Below are positions 5,524 through 12,918 of a stretch of 14,157 nucleotides of DNA, piece by piece. The notes below the pieces were generated by a model, which was not told the DNA's origin, ran no database searches, and saw nothing but the letters and a program-made list of their open reading frames with translations. This DNA comes from Dialister sp. UBA7295. GTDB taxonomy: Bacteria; Bacillota; Negativicutes; Veillonellales; Dialisteraceae. Location of the stretch: NCBI GenBank assembly GCA_002471975.1, contig DKQZ01000019.1, positions 1 to 14,157 of the forward strand, given 5' to 3'. Within the stretch, counting starts at the first letter, position 1. Each line of letters opens with the position of its first letter. Both the position numbers and the translations under genes were made by a program.

Positions 5524-7272
5524 GTGGAAACAAAACGTGATTTTATCTGGAAGATGGGCGGCCAGCAGGGGCAGGGCGTTGAGTCCTGCGGTGAAATTCT
5601 GGGCCGCGTACTGGCGCAGGAGGGGTATTCCCTTTTCAGCCAGCGCCTTTTCGCATCCCGCATCAAGGGGGGTCATACGACCATTGCTTTGCGGATTGCG
5701 ACGAAGGAAGTAGCAACCATTGGTGAACATGTAGACTGCCTGGTGGCTCTGGATCAGGAAACGATCGATCTTCACGGCAAGGAAGTGCCGGAGGGGGGCG
5801 TCATCATCGCTGATGATGCGTTCCATCCGAAGTTTGAGGCGCATACGGGCCGTATGGTGCTGGCTCTGCCGATTACGGAAATGGCAAAGAAGTACGGCAG
5901 CCTGCAGATGAAGAATATCGCAGCTCTCGGTATGAGTGCGGGCGTTTTGGGTTTCCCGGAAGCTCCTTTCTATGGGTTCATCGCTGACCGTTTTGCCAAG
6001 AAGGGCGAGGAAATTATTTCCAAGAACAAGCAGATTTTCAAGGATGGCTATGATACGGCCATTTCTGCCATGCATGGTGTGGAACTGGGCAAACTGGCTA
6101 CTCCTCCGAAGAAGGATCAGCTGTACCTCCTCGGTAATGAAGCGGCTGCTCTGGGCGCCATTTCCGCAGGTTCCCGTTTCATGGCTTCTTACCCCATCAC
6201 TCCGGCTTCTGAAATCATGGAATATATGATCAAGGTGGTTCATAAGATTCATGGGACTGTAGTGCAGACGGAAGATGAACTTTCTTCCTGCATGATGGCT
6301 ATGGGCGCAGGCTATGCCGGTGTCCGCGCATTCACCGCTACTTCCGGCCCCGGGCTTTCCCTGATGGCTGAATCCATTTCCATGGCAGCTATGGCAGAAA
6401 TTCCGGTAGTCATCATCGATGTGATGCGTGCAGGTCCTTCTACCGGTATGGCTACGAAGGTGGAACAGAGTGATATCCGTTATGCCATCGGTTCCGGCCA
6501 TGGCGATGCTGAGAAGATCGTCCTCGCAGCTTCTTCTATCGAAGACTGCTACTATATCGTCCAGGAAGCTTTCAACCTGGCTGAAGAATTCCAGACTCCG
6601 GTCATCGTTCTTTCCGACCTGCAGTTTGGTATGTGCAAACAGTCTGTACCGGCTTTCGACCTGAACCGGATCGGTATCAACCGCGGCAAGCTGGTCACCG
6701 AAGGTCTGCCGGAACTGGATACGAAGAAGAAGGCTTATTTCCACCGTTTCGAAGATGTGGCAGACGGTATTTCCCCGAGAACCATCCCGGGTGTGAAGAA
6801 TGGTATGTTCCTCTCCACGGGCCTGGAGCACAATGTATTCGGCAAACCGGCTGAAGGCCAGGGCGACCGTGTGATGGAAATGGAAAAACGTCACAGAAAA
6901 TTCGCCGGTGTTCCTTCCGCCATCCAGCCGTTCACTGTGGCTCATGAAGAAACCGATACGGATCTCCTCATGATCGGCGTGACTTCCACCAATGGCGCAC
7001 TGGAAGAAGCCAGAGAAGAACTGGAAGCAGAAGGAAAGAAAGTCAACCATCTCCAGCTCCGCCTGCTTTCTCCATTCCCGACCGAAGCTCTCCGTCCTTA
7101 CATCGAAGGGGCGAAGAAGGTCCTCATTGTAGAAGAAGATCTCACCGCGCAGCTTCGTGAACTCTTTGCGATTCACTTTGACTGCCATGACAAACTGCTG
7201 TCCCTCCTTCAGTACGACGGCACTCCGTTTACTACCTCAACTATCGTGAACAAAGCTAAGGAGGTCTTCTGA
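5524..7272 (+). CDS. korA: 2-oxoacid:ferredoxin oxidoreductase, fused gamma-alpha subunit
   Basis: The protein has 582 aa from a GTG start preceded by AAGGAGG (5509-5515) at eight nt; the frame is open further upstream but lacks a ribosome site. Residues about 5-185 are the gamma domain, with the glycine-rich GGQQGQG near residue 12. About 200-440 is the alpha (TPP pyrimidine-binding) domain with SYPITPASEIMEYM, EDELSSCMM and TATSGPGLSLM, followed by the C-terminal transketolase-like domain. With KorB the enzyme interconverts a 2-oxoacid and CoA with acyl-CoA, CO2 and reduced ferredoxin in the cytoplasm. The gamma-alpha fusion with a separate beta subunit is typical of 2-oxoglutarate:ferredoxin enzymes, but substrate cannot be fixed from sequence and other 2-oxoacids are possible. 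The korB start lies two nt downstream. No ferredoxin-like delta subunit is encoded nearby. Confidence 0.93.
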   Translation: METKRDFIWKMGGQQGQGVESCGEILGRVLAQEGYSLFSQRLFASRIKGGHTTIALRIATKEVATIGEHVDCLVALDQETIDLHGKEVPEGGVIIADDAFHPKFEAHTGRMVLALPITEMAKKYGSLQMKNIAALGMSAGVLGFPEAPFYGFIADRFAKKGEEIISKNKQIFKDGYDTAISAMHGVELGKLATPPKKDQLYLLGNEAAALGAISAGSRFMASYPITPASEIMEYMIKVVHKIHGTVVQTEDELSSCMMAMGAGYAGVRAFTATSGPGLSLMAESISMAAMAEIPVVIIDVMRAGPSTGMATKVEQSDIRYAIGSGHGDAEKIVLAASSIEDCYYIVQEAFNLAEEFQTPVIVLSDLQFGMCKQSVPAFDLNRIGINRGKLVTEGLPELDTKKKAYFHRFEDVADGISPRTIPGVKNGMFLSTGLEHNVFGKPAEGQGDRVMEMEKRHRKFAGVPSAIQPFTVAHEETDTDLLMIGVTSTNGALEEAREELEAEGKKVNHLQLRLLSPFPTEALRPYIEGAKKVLIVEEDLTAQLRELFAIHFDCHDKLLSLLQYDGTPFTTSTIVNKAKEVF

Positions 7273-7273
7273 A

Positions 7274-8143
7274 ATGGCTTCACCGAGAGATTATAAAAAT
7301 ACGATTGTTCCGAACTGGTGCCCCGGCTGCGGCGACTATGGTATCCAGAATGCTATTTCCGCTGTCTGCGCAAAAATGGGCTGGCCCAATGAATCCATCA
7401 CCCTGATTTCCGGTATCGGCTGTTCTTCCCGTATCGGCGGCTATCAGTACTGCTACGGCGCTCATACCACCCACGGCAGAGCTCTGCCTTTTGCCCAGGG
7501 TATCAAATGTGCCAATAAAGATACCCATATGATCGTCTGCTCCGGCGATGGTGACTCCTATGCCATCGGCCTGGGTCATGCCATGCATGCGATGAAGAGA
7601 AATATGGATATCACTTACCTCGTTTTCGATAACCAGGTATACGGCCTGACCAAGGGCCAGACTTCCCCGGCTTCCTCCAAGGGTTTCGTAACGAAGACCA
7701 CTCCGGACGGAAACCCCATGACTCCGCTCGATGCTCCTTCCATGGCTATCGCAGCCGGCGCTACTTTCGTGGCCCAGGCGTATGCTATCGACGGAAAGAA
7801 TCTGGTGGATATCATCCAGAAGGCCGTGGAACACAAGGGATTCTCTTATGTGAATATTTTCACTCCCTGCGTAACTTTCAACCACTTCAATACCGTTCAG
7901 TGGTACAACGAACATCTGAAGAAGCTTTCCGACGTCCGCGGTGAAGACTATGATCCGTCCAGCAAGGCCCAGGCTATGCACCTCCTCGCTGAGACCGACA
8001 GCCTTGTAACCGGCGTCATCTATGAAGAAAAGGATGCAATTCCATTCGGTGAAATCGTACCGTCCAAGGATATCAACCTCACGGAATACGTACAGAAACC
8101 GACTGCAGAACTCTTTGACTCTCTGTGCAAAGAATTCAGATAA
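7274..8143 (+). CDS. korB: 2-oxoacid:ferredoxin oxidoreductase, beta subunit
   Basis: The protein has 289 aa and carries the TPP diphosphate-binding motif GDGDSYAIGLGH (residues 91-102) closing with DNQVYGLTKGQ. Four cysteines are placed to bind the single [4Fe-4S] cluster of this family: C16 and C19 in WCPGCGDYG, C50 in GIGCSSR and C199 in TPCVTFN. Length is normal for KorB. The start follows AAGGAGG (7258-7264), which overlaps the end of korA, so the two are translationally linked. No terminator follows, so transcription may continue into the Sel1-repeat gene. Confidence 0.94.
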   Translation: MASPRDYKNTIVPNWCPGCGDYGIQNAISAVCAKMGWPNESITLISGIGCSSRIGGYQYCYGAHTTHGRALPFAQGIKCANKDTHMIVCSGDGDSYAIGLGHAMHAMKRNMDITYLVFDNQVYGLTKGQTSPASSKGFVTKTTPDGNPMTPLDAPSMAIAAGATFVAQAYAIDGKNLVDIIQKAVEHKGFSYVNIFTPCVTFNHFNTVQWYNEHLKKLSDVRGEDYDPSSKAQAMHLLAETDSLVTGVIYEEKDAIPFGEIVPSKDINLTEYVQKPTAELFDSLCKEFR

Positions 8144-8224
8144 TGCTTTGACCGCTTGCGGGGAAGGGAAACCGGAAGCACAAAGCCATTCGGGCGAAAT
8201 CCGCCCAAAAGGAGCAGGACTATT

Positions 8225-9286
8225 ATGGCATCTGACAGAATGATGGAATATTACTACTCCATGGGACAGGACTGCCTCCGGATGGATGATCCGGAGAATG
8301 CAGTCACCTATTTCAAAAAAGCAGCCAATATGGGTGCCTATGAAGCAGCGCTGGAAATCTACTCACTGGGTCAGCAGTGGGAAGCCGGCGACGGTGTAGA
8401 GAAGAGTGAGGAGAAAGCGGAGAACTGCTACAAAATCGGGGTGGAATATGAAATCCCCGAAGCCAGTCTTTCGCTTGGAAAGCTCTACCTCCGGGGTATC
8501 AACGGCGCAAGACCGAATCCGAGAAAAGCCAGGAGGGCACTGGAAAACGCTTCCGATGAAGGAAGCGCGGAAGCAGCGTCTCTCCTTGGAAAAATGTATG
8601 ATGAAGGAATCATGGGCAAGGTCAATCCGGACCGGGCTTTCAACTACTATCTCCTGGCTGCCGAGCGGGGAGACAGCAGTGCCATGCTCATGACAGGCAT
8701 GTTCTACGCCCAGGGTGAAAGTGCCCGTAAGGATCTGACCGCCGCAGAAATGTGGATCCGGAAAGGCCGGGAAGCGGGAGACCCTGACGGAGATACGACG
8801 CTCCGCGTATTCCTGGCAGTGGCCTGCAGCGAATACATCACCGGCGAAGCCGGAAGAGTGGATCCCGGCAAGGCCTGGAGCATGGCGGAAGAAGCAGAAG
8901 CCCTGGGAGATAAAGAAGTCTTCCTCCGGCTGGGAATTGCCTACAGTCATGCGACAAATCTCAAAGATCATGATGTAAAATCCTTCGAAGCCTTCAAAAG
9001 GGCAGTCGGCAACGGCTCCCTCGTGGCAGCCGCCCATCTGGGCCTCTGCTACGAAGCAGGCATCGGGGTGGATGAAAACATCGAAGAAGCCGTAAGGCTC
9101 TATAAAAAAGCCTCCGATGGAGGCATCCCCTTCGCCATGACCCACTACGCCTGCGCACTGGCCGCCGGTGAAGGTGGAGAAAAAGACGAAAAAGCAGCCA
9201 TGAACCTCCTCATAAGGGCAGCTATGAAAGGGGATCCCGGGGCGATTCAGATACTGAAAGAGGATTATGATTACGAGCTGGCGTGA
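8225..9286 (+). CDS. Sel1-like repeat protein
   Basis: The protein has 353 aa from the ATG at 8225, ten nt after AAGGAG (8209-8214); in-frame codons further upstream lack such a site. It consists almost wholly of Sel1-type alpha/alpha repeats, recognisable by segments such as SLGKLYLRG, SLLGKMYDEGIMG, FNYYLLAAERGDSSAM, HLGLCYEAGIGV and RLYKKASDGGIPFAM. No signal peptide or membrane segment is seen, so it is probably a cytoplasmic scaffold for protein contacts; specific partners are unknown. It lies 82 nt after korB without an intervening terminator and is followed by a strong one, suggesting a korA-korB-sel1 transcript. A functional link to KorAB is only a guess from position. Confidence 0.88.
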   Translation: MASDRMMEYYYSMGQDCLRMDDPENAVTYFKKAANMGAYEAALEIYSLGQQWEAGDGVEKSEEKAENCYKIGVEYEIPEASLSLGKLYLRGINGARPNPRKARRALENASDEGSAEAASLLGKMYDEGIMGKVNPDRAFNYYLLAAERGDSSAMLMTGMFYAQGESARKDLTAAEMWIRKGREAGDPDGDTTLRVFLAVACSEYITGEAGRVDPGKAWSMAEEAEALGDKEVFLRLGIAYSHATNLKDHDVKSFEAFKRAVGNGSLVAAAHLGLCYEAGIGVDENIEEAVRLYKKASDGGIPFAMTHYACALAAGEGGEKDEKAAMNLLIRAAMKGDPGAIQILKEDYDYELA

Positions 9287-9301
9287 GATTTGCTGAATAA
9301 T

Positions 9302-9337
9302 AAAAACTGTCCTGCATGTAGTGCGGGGCAGTTTTTT
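9302..9337 (+). terminator. Terminator after the Sel1-repeat gene
   Basis: ACTGTCCTGC (9306-9315) pairs with GCGGGGCAGT (9323-9332), ten pairs with two G-T, followed by a T6 run (9332-9337) and preceded by As. It closes the probable korA-korB-sel1 operon, just before element E. Confidence 0.88.
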
Positions 9338-9482
9338 GATGGGCGGATTGGGGATTGGGGATTGCGGATTGGGGGAAGGTGTTGCCGCTGATGCGGCAAC
9401 GAAGTATATATGGGGCTTATGCACAGGCTTGTGGATTCTGATCGTGTGTGAAAGAAAGCTTTAATTAACCAGAGCCTTTGAG

Positions 9483-9488
9483 TATAAT
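9483..9488 (+). promoter_or_regulatory. -10 of the element E four-helix-bundle gene
   Basis: A perfect TATAAT lies 40 nt before the start codon, with TTTAAT 17 nt upstream as a poor -35. It is inside the element, parallel to the arrangement in element C. Confidence 0.5.
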
Positions 9489-9528
9489 GAAATCATAATT
9501 TATGATGTGGTACAGAGGAGGAAATACA

Positions 9529-9918
9529 ATGGGAACTGTTCGTACTTATGAAGATCTGGACGTATGGCATCTATCCATGGATTTGGCAGAGATGGTCTAT
9601 ATACTGACCAGAAAGCTTCCATCTGAAGAAAAATTCGCATTGGGAGACCAGATGAGACGGGCTGCTGTTTCTATTCCATCGAATATTGCGGAGGGGCAGA
9701 GCCGTTCGGCTACTGGAGATTATATACGCTTTCTGAGTTTTGCCAAAGGCTCCAATTCTGAAATTCACACACAATTACTTCTTGGAGTAAGGCTTGGATA
9801 TTTTACAAAAGAACAGGTAGAAAAACCACTCGAATTATGTGGTAGAATTAGACGTATGCTTAATTCGTTAATATCATCGTTAAAAAAGAAAAATCAAACA
9901 GAGTATGGAGAATTTTAG
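9529..9918 (+). CDS. Four-helix-bundle protein (S23/IVS/Avd-type), element E copy
   Basis: The protein has 129 aa from the ATG at 9529, seven nt after AGAGGAGG (9514-9521). YEDLDVWHLSMDLAEMVY, SIPSNIAEGQSRS (about 69-81), FLSFAKGSNSEIHTQ (about 89-103) and LGVRLGYF align without gaps to the element C protein, so they are paralogues of moderate identity. The lysine-rich tail (SLKKKNQ) fits nucleic-acid binding. As with the other copy, no catalytic residues are expected and the function of free-standing members is unknown. Location between the two arms of a palindromic element is its most informative context. Confidence 0.87.
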   Translation: MGTVRTYEDLDVWHLSMDLAEMVYILTRKLPSEEKFALGDQMRRAAVSIPSNIAEGQSRSATGDYIRFLSFAKGSNSEIHTQLLLGVRLGYFTKEQVEKPLELCGRIRRMLNSLISSLKKKNQTEYGEF

Positions 9919-10079
9919 CGGTAAGGATAATTAAAAAGGCGCACTATATGAATTGTGTGCGCCTGATGAAGCGGCCGAAGGCCGCTATATAAAAAGATTG
10001 GTTTCCGCAGGAAACCATATCCTTCCCGCAATCCCCAATCCGCAATCCCCAATCCGTCTTATAAAAACAAGGAAATAAA

Positions 10080-10889
10080 ATGAAATTCAAATCACTCACT
10101 CTGGTCATCCTTATCACCGTTTCTGCTATGCCTGCTTTTGCGGCGGGGCCGAAAGCTCCGGAAATTACAGCTGATTCGGCAGTTATCATGGATGCAGCAA
10201 GCGGTAAAATCCTTTATGAAAAAAACGGCAGTAAAAAGGAATATCCGGCTTCCATGACGAAGATGATGACCTGTATCCTTTCCATTGAAAAGGCAAATCC
10301 CTATAAAACCATCAAAGTCAGCCGAAATGCGGCGGATGTGGAATCTACCTGGCTTTCCGGCGGAGAATGGATCACCCTGGATAATCTGCAGAACCAGCTT
10401 ATGCTCATCTCCGATAACGGAGCCGCCACAGCCATTGCGGAAAATATTTCCGGAAGTCTCTCCGCTTTTACGGATATGATGAATGAAAAAGCGAAAACTC
10501 TCGGCATGACAGGTACTCACTTCACTAATGCCAATGGGATGCCTGATGAAAACCATTACTCTACGGCTGAGGACATGGCGCGCCTGGCTCGTTATGCCAT
10601 GGAAAACAGGATTTTCCGCCGCATCGTGGGTACCCGGTCAAAGACCGTTCACTATGAATATCCCCGGAAAAATTACTCCTTCATGAACAGTAACGAACTG
10701 CTCTATTCCTATAAGGGAGCTACCGGCATCAAGACAGGCTATACCCGGGCTGCCGCAGGGTGCCTGGCCGCTTCGGCGGTTCGTGATAATAAAGAACTGA
10801 TCGTTATCATCATGCACTCCAGAGATGGGGAGACAAGATTTAAAGAAGCGGCACAATTGCTGGATTATGGATTTGCTTTGAAAAAATAG
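10080..10889 (+). CDS. D-alanyl-D-alanine carboxypeptidase, short S11 type
   Basis: The protein has 269 aa. Residues 1-21 are a signal peptide (LVILITVSAMPAFA, cleavage after AFA). The S11 penicillin-binding motifs are complete: S58-M-T-K61 with the nucleophile Ser and Lys, S111-D-N113 and K218-T-G220. It removes the terminal D-Ala from peptidoglycan stem peptides in the periplasm and so limits cross-linking. It ends about 50 residues after KTG, so it lacks the C-terminal beta domain and amphipathic anchor of DacA/PBP5; many Firmicutes have such short forms, so this is probably not a truncation. The start has AAGGA six nt upstream. Element E ends only 23 nt before the start codon, so any promoter must lie within or before the element. 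Confidence 0.92.
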   Translation: MKFKSLTLVILITVSAMPAFAAGPKAPEITADSAVIMDAASGKILYEKNGSKKEYPASMTKMMTCILSIEKANPYKTIKVSRNAADVESTWLSGGEWITLDNLQNQLMLISDNGAATAIAENISGSLSAFTDMMNEKAKTLGMTGTHFTNANGMPDENHYSTAEDMARLARYAMENRIFRRIVGTRSKTVHYEYPRKNYSFMNSNELLYSYKGATGIKTGYTRAAAGCLAASAVRDNKELIVIIMHSRDGETRFKEAAQLLDYGFALKK

Positions 10890-10929
10890 CCATTGCCGGC
10901 ATACTGTCGGGACCGGCGGACAGGGCAAT

Positions 10930-10963
10930 AAAAAGAAAAGCACAGCTTAAGATGAAGCTGTGC
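10930..10963 (-). terminator. Probable terminator of the minus-strand toxin mRNA
   Basis: GCACAGCTT (10940-10948) pairs with AAGCTGTGC (10955-10963), a 9-bp stem with a 6-nt loop. Read on the minus strand it is followed by a T-rich tract (TTTTCTTTTT), while on the plus strand no T run follows directly. It would end a transcript starting near 11245. A second minus-oriented hairpin (ATTGCC/GGCAAT, 10892-10929) with a T6 tail lies just beyond. Confidence 0.55.
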
Positions 10964-11011
10964 AATGGAAATTTTTCTGTTACTTTTGAATAAATGTGGT
11001 ACACTATCAAA

Positions 11012-11114
11012 TAGAAAGGGATAGCCGGTAATATTCCCCAGGCAAGAGGATTGGCTCCCTCAAATATAGTAGAAGTTGAAGAAAGCCTCCGCAGCCTTAC
11101 GGGAAGGCTTTTTT
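11012..11114 (+). ncRNA. Candidate antisense RNA (antitoxin) of the type I locus
   Basis: An extended -10, TGGTACACT (10997-11005), predicts a start near 11012. The hairpin AGCCTT-ACGGG-AAGGCT (11093-11109) with a run of six Ts (11109-11114) would end the RNA at about 100 nt. It converges on the minus-strand toxin gene and would be complementary to the 3' untranslated part of the toxin mRNA, the arrangement known from TxpA/RatA-type systems. No open frame of note lies in it. Existence of the RNA is predicted, not seen. Confidence 0.5.
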
Positions 11115-11127
11115 CAATGGAGAAAAA

Positions 11128-11199
11128 TTACTTTTTCATCATTGTGGCGATCAGTATGCCGAATGGTATCAGCAGCGTAAGCACTTCGTAAGTACTCAT
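11128..11199 (-). CDS. Hol_Tox-like small hydrophobic toxin peptide
   Basis: A 23-codon frame begins MSTYEVLTLLIPFGILIA and ends MMKK before TAA. The (M)STYE start, the single hydrophobic helix and the basic end match the small putative holin-like toxin family of Firmicutes, type I toxins that insert in the membrane. Members are usually 25-35 residues, so this is at the short end. The ribosome site is very strong (GGAGGGGGTGATC, directly before the start) and typical of the family. It is flanked by an own promoter, a hairpin over the ribosome site and a convergent RNA candidate. Function is inferred from the family and layout. Confidence 0.7.
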   Translation of the reverse strand: MSTYEVLTLLIPFGILIATMMKK

Positions 11200-11204
11200 A
11201 TGAT

Positions 11205-11256
11205 CACCCCCTCCGAAGAGGGAAGCCTTTTACCTGACTATTTCGGTCAGATTATA
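11205..11256 (-). promoter_or_regulatory. Promoter and SD-sequestering hairpin of the toxin gene
   Basis: On the minus strand TGTTATAAT, an extended -10 with perfect TATAAT (11256-11251), has only a weak -35 (TTTTCC). Downstream come a small hairpin CTGAC/GTCAG and then CCCTC-TTCG-GAGGG (11222-11209), a stem closed by a UUCG-type tetraloop whose 3' side is the GGAGGG of the ribosome site. The full-length mRNA should therefore be poorly translated until this stem opens. Confidence 0.65.
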
Positions 11257-11301
11257 ACATAAGACGGAAGAACGGAAAAGAGATTCTATTTCCATATTTC
11301 C

Positions 11302-11334
11302 CAAATAAAAGAGGACCCTGACGGGCCCTCTTTT
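11302..11334 (-). terminator. Terminator of the purine permease gene
   Basis: AAAAGAGG (11307-11314) pairs with CCTCTTTT (11327-11334), with an inner CCC/GGG after one mismatch. On the minus strand it ends in TTTTATTT, 13 nt after the permease stop codon. Confidence 0.82.
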
Positions 11335-11346
11335 GGGTTTTATTTC

Positions 11347-12741
11347 TTAAAGGAGTATGTACTTCAGTATGAAGACGACTGTGAGAACCATCATGAGGAC
11401 GCTGACTTTGTCTTTGTGTCCTGTGAGGATATTGATCAGGGTGTAGGTGATGATGCCGAAGGAGATGCCTTCTGCGATGGAGTAGGCAAAGGGCATGGCG
11501 ATGATGGCAAAGTAGCAGGGGATGGCTTCGGTAAGGTCATTGAATTCGATTCCGGTGACTGCGGTGAACATGAGGAAGCCTACGGTGATCAGGGCAGGCG
11601 CGGTCGCAAAGGCAGGAATGGCCATGAAAATCGGGGAAAGGAAAATGGAGAGGAGGAAAAGAATGGCGGTGGTGGTGGCAGTTAATCCGGTACGGCCGCC
11701 TTCGGATACGCCGGATGCGCTTTCTACGTAAGTGGTGGTGGTGGATACACCGATCAGTGCACCTACGGAAGTAGCGACTGCATCGGCCATGAGGGCGCCT
11801 TTGATGTGGGGGAGTTTATTATTTTCATCCAGCATATTGGCTTTGGAAGAAACGCCCACCAGGGTACCGATGGTATCAAAAATATCGACGAAGAGGAAGG
11901 ACAGGAGGACGACTACGAAATTGAAGGTGGCAATCTGGGAGAAATCCAGTTCGAAGAGAAGGGGAGAAATGCTCTGGGGAGCAAAGGCAGCAATGCCTGC
12001 GGAAAGATTCGGCAGGGTGCTGAAGGCGCCCAGTTTCGGATTCGGCACATAAAGACCGGTGAGTTCGCAGAGGATGCCGAGGAGCCAGGTGAAAAGGATG
12101 CCCCAGAGGATATTGCCTTTCACTTTCTTCACCATCAGGATGGCTGTGAAAATGACACCGATCAGGGCTAAAACTACAGGAGTGCCGGTGGTGGCAAAGG
12201 TGCCTGCCGTCAGGGCTCCTTTGAAGGAGAAGAGGGAAATCTTTGTGGCCGGATTGGCTACGATGATGGATGCGGAACCAAGACCGATGAAGGCAATGAA
12301 GAGACCGATGCCGGCGGATACTGCTTTTTTCAGGTTCACCGGAATGGCATTGAAAATGGCTTCACGGACGTTGGTGAGGGACAGTACGATGAAGATGAGA
12401 CCTTCCACAAAGACGGCAGCCAGGGCCATCTGCCAGGAGTAACCCATCTGTTTTACAACGGTAAAGGCGAAGAATGCGTTGAGGCCCATGCCCGGTGCCA
12501 GGGCAAAGGGGTAGTTGGCCATGATGGCCATGCACATGGTGCCGATGAAACCGGCCAGAGCCGTAGCTGTCAGGACTGCGCCCTTATCCATACCGGTGAT
12601 GCTCATAATACTGGGGTTGACGGCCAGGATATAAGCCATGGTCATAAAGGTGGTGATACCGGCCATGATTTCCGTTTTCGCCGTAGTGCCATTCTCTTTG
12701 AGGTGGAAAATCCTCTCGAGAAGACCTGATTCGTTTTCCAT
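11347..12741 (-). CDS. Purine (guanine/hypoxanthine-type) permease, AzgA branch of NCS2
   Basis: The protein has 464 aa with about 12-14 hydrophobic segments over nearly its whole length. The N-terminus (LKENGTTAKTEIMAGITTFMTMAYIL), ALAPGMGLNAFFAF near 83-96, FVDIFDTIGTLVGV in the second half and STTTTYVESASGVSEGGRTG are hallmarks of the AzgA/PbuG group, which imports hypoxanthine, guanine or adenine by proton symport across the inner membrane. Exact substrate is not decidable. The ATG at 12741 follows AGAGGAAGG at a suitable distance. It is a single-gene unit with its own promoter and terminator. No guanine-riboswitch core is seen in the leader; a palindrome there suggests a protein regulator. 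Confidence 0.93.
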   Translation of the reverse strand: MENESGLLERIFHLKENGTTAKTEIMAGITTFMTMAYILAVNPSIMSITGMDKGAVLTATALAGFIGTMCMAIMANYPFALAPGMGLNAFFAFTVVKQMGYSWQMALAAVFVEGLIFIVLSLTNVREAIFNAIPVNLKKAVSAGIGLFIAFIGLGSASIIVANPATKISLFSFKGALTAGTFATTGTPVVLALIGVIFTAILMVKKVKGNILWGILFTWLLGILCELTGLYVPNPKLGAFSTLPNLSAGIAAFAPQSISPLLFELDFSQIATFNFVVVLLSFLFVDIFDTIGTLVGVSSKANMLDENNKLPHIKGALMADAVATSVGALIGVSTTTTYVESASGVSEGGRTGLTATTTAILFLLSIFLSPIFMAIPAFATAPALITVGFLMFTAVTGIEFNDLTEAIPCYFAIIAMPFAYSIAEGISFGIITYTLINILTGHKDKVSVLMMVLTVVFILKYILL

Positions 12742-12759
12742 AATACCCTTCCTCTCTCT

Positions 12760-12776
12760 TTTCTACCGGGTAGAAA
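12760..12776. promoter_or_regulatory. Palindromic operator candidate in the permease leader
   Basis: TTTCTACC-G-GGTAGAAA is a perfect 8-bp inverted repeat with a one-nt centre. It sits between the predicted transcription start (about 12789) and the start codon, a place where a bound repressor would block elongation. It could also fold as RNA, but a one-nt loop makes a DNA site more likely. It differs from the PurR box I know of in Bacillus. The cognate protein is unknown. Confidence 0.5.
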
Positions 12777-12795
12777 TAAAATGAATTATATTATC

Positions 12796-12824
12796 ATTAT
12801 ATGATTTTTATTTCGTTGAATCAA
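12796..12824 (-). promoter_or_regulatory. Promoter of the purine permease gene
   Basis: On the minus strand TTGATT (12824-12819), a spacer of exactly 17 nt and TATAAT (12801-12796) form a strong sigma-70 type promoter. A second TATAAT occurs at 12790-12785. Confidence 0.75.
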
Positions 12825-12918
12825 TGAATTTTTATAGAGGATTTGTGTGGTAGAATAAGTAGTAATTATAATAGGAATGGTACTATAGAGCATGGAAATG
12901 AAACTATAGGGTGTAGAA

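Larger units (their letters stand above)
9344..10056. mobile_element. Palindromic element E carrying a four-helix-bundle gene, ATTGGGG arms
   Basis: Perfect 14-bp inverted ends: CGGATTGGGGATTG (9344-9357) and CAATCCCCAATCCG (10043-10056). Both arms consist of GGATTGG-type units, unlike the TCGGG and TCGTG arms elsewhere. The left arm leads to GGAAGGTG and the hairpin GTTGCCGC-TGAT-GCGGCAAC (9381-9400), then GTATATATGGGG. The right half has three hairpins: GGCGCAC/GTGTGCGCC, GCGGCC-GAA-GGCCGC (9971-9985) and TGGTTTCC-GCA-GGAAACCA (9999-10017), then ATATCCTTCCCG. A plus-strand four-helix-bundle gene lies between. No transposase or obvious target duplication is seen; mobility is inferred. Confidence 0.68.

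Noticed and set aside
5473..7188. 571-aa minus-strand open frame opposite korA
   Set aside because: Composition is unnatural (rich in His, Arg and Phe), no family is recognised, and korA on the plus strand is certain.
8363..9424. 353-aa minus-strand open frame opposite the Sel1-repeat gene
   Set aside because: It runs through the terminator and into repeat element E and shadows clear Sel1 repeats.
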